Origin: W11650 sp963550755
GTDB taxonomy: Bacteria > Bacillota > Clostridia > Lachnospirales > Vallitaleaceae
Length of the DNA stretch: 5,172 nucleotides
Assembly: GCA_963550755.1 (NCBI GenBank)
Contig: CAUVDV010000159.1
Location: 1 to 5,172 of the forward strand
Reading direction: 5' to 3'
Shown here piece by piece: positions 1 to 5,172 of this stretch. Below the pieces are notes generated by a model. It saw nothing but the letters and a program-made list of their open reading frames with translations. It made no database searches and was not told the DNA's origin. Made by a program: the position numbers and the translations under genes. Position 1 is the first letter of the stretch; every line of letters begins with the position of its first letter.

Positions 1-341
1 GGCAGGAGCGAGGGATGAATGTTTAAAATCCGGTTGGGGAAAATGTCAATCCAAGGCTTGGTCAATATCCGCAAATAGCCGGCCAGCACCACAAAATCAG
101 CCTTCGCCTCCAGCACCATGCGCAGCAGCGCCAAATGGTACTCCTGCCGGTCCGGATATTCCTTGGGATCGACAAAAAACGCCGGTATGCCTGCCTTTTC
201 CGCTCTGATCAGCCCATATGCATCGGCTCTGTCCGACAGCACCAGCACGATTTCGGCAATCTCTTTGGCATGGACTTCATCAATTAAAGCCTGTAAATTA
301 GAACCATTCCCTGAAATTAACACAGCAAATCTGGTCAGCAT
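1..341 (-). CDS. purN: Phosphoribosylglycinamide formyltransferase PurN (5' part, runs off left edge)
   Basis: PurN transfers a formyl group from 10-formyltetrahydrofolate to glycinamide ribonucleotide (GAR), giving formyl-GAR, step 3 of purine synthesis in the cytosol. The visible 113 residues read MLTRFAVLISGNGSNLQALI at the start, the family's N-terminal strand and glycine-rich phosphate-binding loop (SGNGSN, residues 10-15). VLAGYLRIL follows at 86-93, and NIHPSLL at 107-113 holds the Asn and His matching catalytic Asn106 and His108 of E. coli PurN. The family is usually about 190-210 residues, so roughly the last 45% is outside, including the catalytic Asp. The ATG at 341-339 overlaps the purM stop as ATGCTGA. 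No canonical Shine-Dalgarno is visible, only GGGG 7 nt upstream inside purM, so translation is probably coupled to purM. The folate-dependent PurN type is clear; nothing resembles PurT. Confidence 0.96.
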   Translation of the reverse strand, partial: MLTRFAVLISGNGSNLQALIDEVHAKEIAEIVLVLSDRADAYGLIRAEKAGIPAFFVDPKEYPDRQEYHLALLRMVLEAKADFVVLAGYLRILTKPWIDIFPNRILNIHPSLL

Positions 342-1357
342 AATCTTACCCCATCCTCTCCGGCAATGACCCGGCCAATAGCATAAGTCGCCCAGCCTCT
401 TTGATTCAAGTCATTTTTAATCGCTTCTGCATCCGCCTCTGCCACCGCCGCAACCAAACCAATTCCCATGTTAAAAGTATGATACATCGCATCCCAGTCC
501 AAATCGCCCCATTCCTGCAAGCGATTAAAAACTTCCGGCAAAGGATAAGAGGCCTTTTGAATTTCCGCCATGAAACCGGTCGGCAGCATCCGGGGAATGT
601 TTTCATAAAATCCGCCGCCGGTGATATGAGCCAGCCCTTTTATTTTGCCGAAAAACGGCTCTACCGCCTGATAATAAATTTTGGTCGGCTCCAGCAAGGC
701 TTCCCCCACAGTTTGCTTATCATTTAATTTTTGACTAAGGGCAATCCCTTTTTGCTCCAATATTTTGCGCACCAGCGAAAAACCGTTGCTGTGCAGCCCC
801 GACGAAGCCAGCCCCAACAGGACATCGCCCGCCTGAATACTGCTGCCGTCAATGGCCCTGGCCCGGTCGACAATGCCCACGCAAAAACCGGCCACATCAT
901 AATCGCCCGGCGCGTAAAAGCCCGGCATCTCCGCCGTTTCTCCGCCTATCAGCGCCATTTCAGCCTGCCGGCAGCCGCCAGCCACCCCGGCCACAATTGC
1001 TTCGACCTGCTCCGGCCGGAGTTTACCGGTGGCAATATAATCCAAAAAGAACAAGGGTTTCGCCCCTTGGCACAAAACATCATTCGCACACATTGCCACA
1101 CAGTCAATCCCAATGCTGTCATGCTTATCCATATCAATTGCCAGCTTTAATTTAGTGCCGACTCCATCCGTTCCGGCCACCAGCACCGGTTTTTCCATCG
1201 TTTTTGCCATTTCAATTGAAAACAACCCGCCAAAGCCGCCCAAATCTCCAATCACTTCCGGTGTCAAGGTTGACCGGACATGTTTTTTCATCCGTTTAAC
1301 CGCTTCATAACCGGCGTGAATGTCGACGCCGGCCTCTTTATAATCCAGTTTTGCCAT
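335..1357 (-). CDS. purM: Phosphoribosylformylglycinamidine cyclo-ligase (AIR synthetase) PurM
   Basis: PurM closes the imidazole ring: formylglycinamidine ribonucleotide (FGAM) plus ATP gives aminoimidazole ribonucleotide (AIR), step 5. It normally acts as a cytosolic homodimer. The protein has 340 residues, close to the E. coli 345. Family motifs appear in order: GGFGGLF at 40-46, GTDGVGTKLKLA at 62-73, ANDVLCQGAKP at 91-101, GGETAEMPG at 138-146, SGLHSNGFSLVR at 186-197, HITGGGFYENIPRMLP at 244-259 and FNMGIG at 295-300. Together they cover the N-terminal AIRS and C-terminal AIRS_C domains with no gap. The start MAKLDYKEAGVDI fits the family, and AAGGAG lies 5 nt before the ATG. Only 11 bp separate it from purF upstream, and its stop overlaps purN by 7 nt, so all three are almost certainly co-transcribed. 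Its substrate is made by PurL, encoded upstream in the same cluster. Confidence 0.98.
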   Translation of the reverse strand: MAKLDYKEAGVDIHAGYEAVKRMKKHVRSTLTPEVIGDLGGFGGLFSIEMAKTMEKPVLVAGTDGVGTKLKLAIDMDKHDSIGIDCVAMCANDVLCQGAKPLFFLDYIATGKLRPEQVEAIVAGVAGGCRQAEMALIGGETAEMPGFYAPGDYDVAGFCVGIVDRARAIDGSSIQAGDVLLGLASSGLHSNGFSLVRKILEQKGIALSQKLNDKQTVGEALLEPTKIYYQAVEPFFGKIKGLAHITGGGFYENIPRMLPTGFMAEIQKASYPLPEVFNRLQEWGDLDWDAMYHTFNMGIGLVAAVAEADAEAIKNDLNQRGWATYAIGRVIAGEDGVRLC

Positions 1358-1362
1358 CTTTT

Positions 1363-1368
1363 CTCCTT
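1363..1368 (-). promoter_or_regulatory. purM ribosome binding site
   Basis: AAGGAG on the minus strand sits 5 nt before the purM ATG at 1357. It lies immediately after the purF stop codon (1371-1369), so ribosomes ending purF are placed right at the purM start. The match to the anti-Shine-Dalgarno is strong and supports the chosen purM start. Confidence 0.8.
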
Positions 1369-2793
1369 CTACCGCTTGGTCTGATTTTTAAGTTCTTCCG
1401 GTATTTCTATGGGATATTCGCCGTTAAAGCAATCCAGATTCAGGCTTTCTTTAGGAATCCCGATTGCTTCCACCAAACCGTCAATACTTAAATACTTTAA
1501 GCTGTCCGCACCGATCATTTCACAAATTTCTTCCGTACTGTAATTCGCCCCCAATAGCTCACTGATGACCGGCGTATCAATCCCGAAATAAGTCGGATAT
1601 TTAATCGGCGGAGAGCTGATCCGAAAATGAATCTCTCTGGCTCCGGCATCCCGTAAAATCTTAATAATCCGCCGGCTGGTCGTGCCCCGGACAATGGAGT
1701 CATCAATCAGCACGATTTTCTTATCCCTGACCGCCTCTTTTAAAACACTCAGCTTTAAAAAGACCGCTTGCTCCCGCATTTCCTGCGTCGGCTCAATAAA
1801 AGTCCGACCCATATATTTATTTTTAATCAGACCGGCATCATAAGGAATCCCGGACTGCTCCGCGTAGCCCAGCGCCGCCGCAATCCCTGAATCCGGTACA
1901 GCCACGACAATATCGGCTTTTACGTCATCGGATTTGGCCAGCAGCCGGCCGGCATTTTTTCGGGTTTCATAAACGCTCTTGCCGTCAATCACCGAGTCCG
2001 GCCGGGCAAAATAAACATATTCAAAGCTGCAATGCGCAAGTCTTTGATTTTCGGCATAGCGAACAGACTCTATCCCCTGATCATTGATAATCACCATTTC
2101 CCCGGGCAAAATGTCCCGAACAAACTCCGCTCCGACAATATCCAAAGCCACCGTTTCCGAGGCCAGCATATAACCGTCCCAGAGCCTGCCCAAAACCAGC
2201 GGCCGAATCCCGTGCGGATCGCGGATACCGATGAGATTGCCCTCGCACAGCATGGTGAAAGCATACGCTCCCTGAATTCGGTCTAAGGTTTTTAAAATCG
2301 CTTCTTTATAACCGGCCTTATAGTGTTTGGCAATCAGGCTCAATACCACTTCCGAATCGATCGTCGTTTGAAAAATCGCCCCGTCTTCTTCCAGTTCACG
2401 CCGGATCTGGTAGGCATTGACTAAATTGCCGTTATGAGCCAGCGCAATACTGCCGCCCCGGTAATTGATCACCAACGGCTGGGCATTCACAATCTGGCTG
2501 TCACCGCCGGCTGCATAGCGAACATGACCGATACCGGTATTCCCGCTTAAACTCTGTAAAATCTGCCGGGAAAAAACCTCCCGAACCAGCCCCATATCCT
2601 TATAGCTTTGCATTTGGCCGTCCCGCAGCAATGCTATCCCGGCGCTTTCCTGTCCCCGGTGCTGCAGCGCCAGCAGCGCCAAAACAATCATATCCGCCAC
2701 ATTTTTATGGGCATGAATCCCGACCACGCCGCAGGCCTCTTTCAGCTTGTCCTGTTCATATTCCCTTTTACTAAAAAGTTCTTCTTTTTTCAT
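1369..2793 (-). CDS. purF: Amidophosphoribosyltransferase PurF (propeptide type, Fe-S ligands partly missing)
   Basis: PurF makes 5-phosphoribosylamine from PRPP and glutamine, the committed first step of the pathway. The 474-residue product has an N-terminal Ntn-hydrolase glutaminase: a 20-residue propeptide, then catalytic Cys21 (CGVVGI), RGQESAG at 46-52, GHVRYAAGG at 89-97 and HNGNLVN at 120-126. The C-terminal phosphoribosyltransferase domain has RPDSVIDG near 264-271, GYAEQSGIPY near 309-318 and the PRPP-binding loop VLIDDSIVRGTTS at 361-373. The propeptide marks the B. subtilis-type family, which usually ligates a [4Fe-4S] cluster with four Cys. Here Cys255 and Cys455 remain, but the other two positions are Thr401 (YPTYFGID) and Asn452 (NLDC), so a normal cluster seems unlikely. 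The ATG at 2793 is preferred over an in-frame TTG at 2832 because GGAG lies 10 nt upstream. purM follows after 11 bp. Family assignment is certain; the cluster loss is inference from remembered family positions. Confidence 0.97.
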   Translation of the reverse strand: MKKEELFSKREYEQDKLKEACGVVGIHAHKNVADMIVLALLALQHRGQESAGIALLRDGQMQSYKDMGLVREVFSRQILQSLSGNTGIGHVRYAAGGDSQIVNAQPLVINYRGGSIALAHNGNLVNAYQIRRELEEDGAIFQTTIDSEVVLSLIAKHYKAGYKEAILKTLDRIQGAYAFTMLCEGNLIGIRDPHGIRPLVLGRLWDGYMLASETVALDIVGAEFVRDILPGEMVIINDQGIESVRYAENQRLAHCSFEYVYFARPDSVIDGKSVYETRKNAGRLLAKSDDVKADIVVAVPDSGIAAALGYAEQSGIPYDAGLIKNKYMGRTFIEPTQEMREQAVFLKLSVLKEAVRDKKIVLIDDSIVRGTTSRRIIKILRDAGAREIHFRISSPPIKYPTYFGIDTPVISELLGANYSTEEICEMIGADSLKYLSIDGLVEAIGIPKESLNLDCFNGEYPIEIPEELKNQTKR

Positions 2794-2803
2794 GGCTACA
2801 ACG

Positions 2804-2807
2804 CTCC
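2804..2807 (-). promoter_or_regulatory. purF ribosome binding site, decides the start
   Basis: GGAG (within TTTTGGAGCG, minus strand) lies 10 nt upstream of the ATG at 2793-2791. It supports that ATG over the upstream in-frame TTG at 2832, which would add 13 residues before an already complete propeptide. The spacing is slightly long but usable. Confidence 0.6.
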
Positions 2808-2840
2808 AAAATTTTCTAATTTGATAATACAAGCATCAAA

Positions 2841-2871
2841 AGTATAAAAATCCGATGAGCCCCTCCGTCAA
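2841..2871 (-). promoter_or_regulatory. Candidate sigma-70/sigma-A promoter for purF
   Basis: On the minus strand TTGACG (2871-2866, 5 of 6 to the -35 consensus) is followed after 19 bp by TATACT (2846-2841, 5 of 6 to the -10 consensus). The 19-bp spacer is longer than the ideal 17, so activity may be weak or activator-dependent. Predicted transcription would start near 2834, giving a leader of about 40 nt that contains the purF ribosome binding site. The TTG at 2832 would then lie at the very 5' end of the RNA, again favouring the ATG at 2793. No PurR-like operator or purine riboswitch core is visible nearby. Confidence 0.4.
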
Positions 2872-2947
2872 GGTTTCATCTTTTGACATGAATTGCGTCG
2901 ATACTAACCGCAAAATCCTGTATATTAGCCTCAAAATTAATTAAACC

Positions 2948-3099
2948 CTCAACTTTCCCATATTCAACAGAGCAGTCTTTTTCGGCTGGCTGCTGCCTTC
3001 GCAGAACGCAAAACTTTCAACATTTCCGGTTCAACAAAGGACTTTTTCTGTTGGCTTGGCAGGCTGCGCTCCCGCCAGACTCGGCAAGAGAAAGTTGAG
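2948..3099. repeat. 152-bp inverted-repeat-bounded element between purE and purF, with two degenerate tandem units
   Basis: The ends are CTCAACTTTCCC (2948-2959) and GAGAAAGTTGAG (3088-3099), inverted repeats matching at 11 of 12 positions. TTAA occurs just outside both ends: at 2941-2944 with a 3-nt spacer, and directly adjoining at 3100-3103, where it includes the purE stop codon. Inside are two imperfect direct units, about 2950-3007 and 3018-3080. They share CAAC, a TTTCC-like stretch, TTCAACA (2963 and 3030), CTTTTTC (2977 and 3042) and a following GGCTGGC/TTGGC stretch. Read as minus-strand RNA, it could form a 12-bp terminal stem (one G-U) and internal hairpins, including TGGCGGG/CCTGCCA at 3057-3077 with a 7-nt loop. 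No convincing coding sequence is inside. It could be a small non-autonomous mobile element, a dispersed palindromic repeat or a structured operon-internal RNA; one window cannot decide. Confidence 0.5.
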
Positions 3100-3570
3100 T
3101 TAAATATAACTATCCTTTAAAATTTGATCTCGCATTTCCGCTTTAAACTCCCGCAGCCGCGGTTTTAGTTCAGGATATTTCAGGCTCAAAATCTGAGCCG
3201 CTAAAATCCCGGCGTTTTCCGCACCGTTAATCGCCACCGTTGCTACCGGTACGCCGGACGGCATCTGCACCATAGAAAGCAAGGAATCCAGGCCGTCCAT
3301 CGTAGAAGATTTAACCGGCAGCCCAATCACCGGCAAAGTCGTAACCGCCGCCAGCACTCCCGGCAAATGCGCCGCTTTACCGGCGGCGGCAATCAGCACA
3401 TCAATTCCGTTTTCCTCCGCCGCCCGGGCATAAGCCAAGGCTTCATCCGGCGTCCGATGCGCCGACAACACCCTCACTTCATACTCAATTCCAAACCGTT
3501 CCAGCATTTGCCAAACCTTTTCCACCACCGGCAAATCCGACCGGCTGCCCATAATAACCGCTGCTTTCAT
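3100..3570 (-). CDS. purE: N5-carboxyaminoimidazole ribonucleotide mutase PurE (class I)
   Basis: PurE class I moves the carboxyl group of N5-CAIR (made by PurK) to C4, giving CAIR, in step 6 of purine synthesis. It normally forms a cytosolic octamer. The 156-residue protein has GSRSDLP at 8-14, SAHRTP at 36-41 with the conserved His38, the substrate loop AAAGKAAHLPG at 61-71, and VQMPSGVPVATVAI at 101-114. AAHLPG and VQMP indicate class I rather than the class II CO2-using AIR carboxylase. The Lys65 in the loop (Gly in E. coli) and the KSSTMDG segment at 87-93 are, as I recall, usual in clostridial PurE, so I do not treat them as defects. The start has a strong AGGAGG site just upstream. purL ends 183 bp upstream and purF begins 306 bp downstream. 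purK is not in the window, so the N5-CAIR source must be encoded elsewhere or beyond the edges. Confidence 0.97.
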   Translation of the reverse strand: MKAAVIMGSRSDLPVVEKVWQMLERFGIEYEVRVLSAHRTPDEALAYARAAEENGIDVLIAAAGKAAHLPGVLAAVTTLPVIGLPVKSSTMDGLDSLLSMVQMPSGVPVATVAINGAENAGILAAQILSLKYPELKPRLREFKAEMRDQILKDSYI

Positions 3571-3574
3571 TGCT

Positions 3575-3580
3575 CCTCCT
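3575..3580 (-). promoter_or_regulatory. purE ribosome binding site
   Basis: AGGAGG (extended as AGGAGGAG) ends 4 nt before the purE ATG at 3570 on the minus strand. It is the strongest Shine-Dalgarno in the window. It sets the start at MKAAVIMGS, which fits the family N-terminus exactly. Confidence 0.8.
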
Positions 3581-3753
3581 ATCGTATATCATACTATTAC
3601 ACCGTCTATTGGCCACTCTCCTTTTCCGACACTGAAAACATCGTATTGATCCGAATTCGCAGCCTGCAAACAAAAGCCTGCCTGCCAACCACATTTGATT
3701 TTCAGCCACGGCTGCGCTAAAAGACGGTTTATCTTGCTCCCAAAAGTTAAGCG
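3581..3753. other. purL-purE intergenic region with weak inverted repeats
   Basis: No gene is supported here. On the minus strand, directly at the purL stop, GCGCTTAA (3754-3747) is matched by TTTAGCGC (3721-3714), an inverted repeat with one mismatch and a 25-nt loop. CAGCC-GT-GGCTG follows next to it. No uridine tract comes after either, so neither looks like an intrinsic terminator, and purL transcripts probably read into purE. GCAGGC occurs three times further down (about 3662-3686). TTTGCAGGCTGCG (3670-3658) differs at one base from a 13-mer on the opposite strand inside the repeat element at 3056-3068. The 20 bases before the purE ribosome binding site are AT-rich (TAGTATGATATACGAT), but I could not pair them with a good -35 box. 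Confidence 0.4.
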
Positions 3754-5172
3754 CTATCTAAAATACTCCACGCCAGCGGTAAAAAGATCCTGTCTCTTTT
3801 CGCCCCCGATATTTTTAAACAATCCCGCTTCATAGCGCTCGGTATGTCCCATTTTGCCTAAAATCAAGCCGTCCCGGCTAAGAATCCCTTCCACTGCAAA
3901 CGCTGAACCATTGGGATTATACTCCCCTTCGCTGTAAGCAGTTCCGCCGGCATCAACGTACCGGCTGAAAATCTGGTGCTCGGCTGACAAGCGCCGAATC
4001 CATTCCGCATCTGCATAAAATCTGCCTTCCCCATGCGACACCGCAATTGCGTGCCGCTCGCCCAGCCGCAGGCCATCCGCCCACGGGCTGCTGATGCTGC
4101 AAATTTCGGTGGTTACGATTCGAGAAATATGCCGGCCAATCCGGTTATAAGTCAAAGTGGGCGAATCGGCCTCCAGTTCCCTGATTTCCCCATACGGTAA
4201 AAGGCCGGTCTTAATCAGCGCCTGAAAGCCGTTGCAAATTCCTAAAATCAAGTTTTTCTTTTGCTTGACATGCTGGTTAATTACCTCTTTTAACTCCGGC
4301 TGGCTCAAAATCGCAGCAATAAACTTGCCCGCTCCGTCCGGTTCATCACCGGCACTGAAGCCGCCCGCCAAGGCCAAGATCTGCGCCTGCTCAATTTTCC
4401 GGCACAGGGCGGCAATGGAATCGGTCAATTCCTGCCGGCTGCGGTTGCGCAGCACCACCGTTTCCACTTCGGCACCGGCCTTGGTAAAAGCTTTCGTCAT
4501 ATCATATTCGCAGTTTGTCCCCGGAAAAACCGGAATGCAAACCAGCGGTTTCATCGTTTTGCTCCGGCTGTGTGCGGTCTGCCGACCGGATTTCAGCGGC
4601 TTTTCCGCCTGCTCCGGCGCTATTGCCGCCAGCGGCTCGCCGCAGACATGGTCTTTAAAAATACCGGCCAGCGGCTTTTGCCAAGCTGCTTTTAACTCGG
4701 CTATGCTTACCTTTTGCCCCTGCCAGCTGATTTCCGGCTGCGGATGGATCTGCCCCAAAAGCCGAACCCCGGCCGCCGCTAGTTCTGCCTGCCGCGCTTG
4801 CCATTCAGCCGCCGGAACTTCCAGTAAAATACTGCCGTAATCCGGCGCAAATAACTCCGGAATCGCCTCTTTTAGCTGAACACCCAGCTCATTGCCAAAG
4901 GCCATCCCGGCAATGGCCGCCGCCAAGGAACTCTCGACCATTTTCGCTGCTAAAATCATGCCTTGCCGATTCCATTTCTGAATATTGGCAAACATTTCCT
5001 TTAAATAATTAAAATCCGGTATTTTCTGCTCTGTCAGTTTAAGCGGATAATACAGCAAGCAAGTATCGCCGCCCTTTAATTCCGGAGAAATAACTGCCCC
5101 GGACTTACCGGCACAAACGGCAAAGGTAATCAAAGTCGGCGGCACATCCAAATCCTCAAAGCTGCCGGACAT
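3754..5172 (-). CDS. purL: Phosphoribosylformylglycinamidine synthase PurL, large fused type (C-terminal part, runs off right edge)
   Basis: PurL converts formyl-GAR, glutamine and ATP to FGAM (step 4), the substrate of PurM. The 472 visible residues cover the second AIRS_C-like lobe (about 1-175, opening SGSFEDLDVPPTLITFAV), a polar linker (about 180-206) and a class I glutaminase domain (207-472). The glutaminase shows VFPGTNCEYD at 215-224, the oxyanion-side GGFSAGDEPDGAGKF at 270-284, the nucleophile Cys313 in GICNGFQ, SHGEGRF at 379-385 and the His443/Glu445 pair in MGHTERY. This is the one-chain form of about 1,200-1,300 residues, so roughly the first 60% is outside. No separate PurS or PurQ is expected. 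The ATG at the window edge is an internal methionine, not the gene start. Within the gene, GGAG lies 7 nt before the ATG at 4554, exactly where the glutaminase domain begins; this may be chance. purE follows after 183 bp. Confidence 0.96.
   Translation of the reverse strand: MSGSFEDLDVPPTLITFAVCAGKSGAVISPELKGGDTCLLYYPLKLTEQKIPDFNYLKEMFANIQKWNRQGMILAAKMVESSLAAAIAGMAFGNELGVQLKEAIPELFAPDYGSILLEVPAAEWQARQAELAAAGVRLLGQIHPQPEISWQGQKVSIAELKAAWQKPLAGIFKDHVCGEPLAAIAPEQAEKPLKSGRQTAHSRSKTMKPLVCIPVFPGTNCEYDMTKAFTKAGAEVETVVLRNRSRQELTDSIAALCRKIEQAQILALAGGFSAGDEPDGAGKFIAAILSQPELKEVINQHVKQKKNLILGICNGFQALIKTGLLPYGEIRELEADSPTLTYNRIGRHISRIVTTEICSISSPWADGLRLGERHAIAVSHGEGRFYADAEWIRRLSAEHQIFSRYVDAGGTAYSEGEYNPNGSAFAVEGILSRDGLILGKMGHTERYEAGLFKNIGGEKRQDLFTAGVEYFR

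Noticed and set aside
401..1150. Plus-strand ORFs of 100-140 codons opposite purM
   Set aside because: They are antisense shadows of a fully conserved purM with no ribosome binding sites or recognisable domains. The 202-codon ORF opposite purL (4232-4840) is rejected for the same reason.
2794..2832. N-terminal extension of purF from an in-frame TTG at 2832
   Set aside because: The 13 extra residues match no PurF feature, the codon has no ribosome binding site, it would sit at the predicted transcript 5' end, and the ATG at 2793 has GGAG upstream.
2883..2888. Plus-strand TTGACA as a -35 box
   Set aside because: No -10 hexamer at 15-19 bp, and no plus-strand gene for it to serve.
2836..2889. 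17-codon minus-strand ORF (MSKDETLTEG...) just upstream of purF
   Set aside because: No ribosome binding site, and it overlaps the candidate promoter, so it would not be on a transcript starting there. It shows no leader-peptide signature.
2964..3023. 19-codon minus-strand ORF (MLKVLRSAK...) inside the repeat element
   Set aside because: Very short, with no good ribosome binding site. It lies within the degenerate repeat units, and its basic composition follows from the repeat sequence.
2794..3099. Purine riboswitch upstream of purF
   Set aside because: AATATGG occurs by itself, but the rest of the purine aptamer core and its P1 partner are absent, and the transcribed order does not fit.
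3485..3709. 74-codon minus-strand ORF starting in the purL-purE gap (GTG start)
   Set aside because: It overlaps purE in another frame, has no recognisable motifs, and purE has the strong ribosome binding site.
3714..3754. Intrinsic terminator after purL
   Set aside because: The GCGCTTAA/TTTAGCGC stem is short with a 25-nt loop, and no uridine tract follows.

Overview
The window holds part of a de novo purine (IMP) biosynthesis cluster. All genes lie on the minus strand and are read from high to low coordinates: purL (3' part, entering at the right edge), purE, purF, purM and purN (5' part, leaving at the left edge). Each of the five proteins was recognised from its own conserved motifs. All reading frames are intact, and I see no frameshifts or pseudogenes.

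The organism is probably a Bacillota bacterium, most likely of the Clostridia. Three things point there: PurF carries a cleavable propeptide of the B. subtilis type, PurL is the large one-chain form with a fused glutaminase domain, and PurE has clostridial-style variants around its active site. Base composition is moderate in the genes and more AT-rich in the gaps. This placement is inference; there is no rRNA or other phylogenetic marker in the window.

Layout: 3754-5172 is the C-terminal 472 residues of PurL. 3571-3753 is a 183-bp gap with weak inverted repeats and a strong purE ribosome binding site. 3100-3570 is purE. 2794-3099 is a 306-bp gap with two parts: a 152-bp element bounded by 12-bp near-perfect inverted repeats and containing two degenerate tandem units (2948-3099), then an AT-rich stretch with a candidate purF promoter. 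1369-2793 is purF, followed after 11 bp by purM (335-1357), whose last 7 bases overlap the start of purN (1-341).

Together the genes cover step 1 (PurF), step 3 (PurN), step 4 (PurL), step 5 (PurM) and the N5-CAIR mutase half of step 6 (PurE). purD, purK, purC, purB and purH are not in the window. Tight spacing makes purF-purM-purN a translational unit. The two larger gaps on either side of purE are where separate regulation could enter.

I found no undescribed multi-gene system. The points most worth checking are the inverted-repeat element between purE and purF, the loss of two of the four Fe-S ligands in a propeptide-type PurF, and a possible internal translation start that would release the PurL glutaminase domain as a separate PurQ-like protein.
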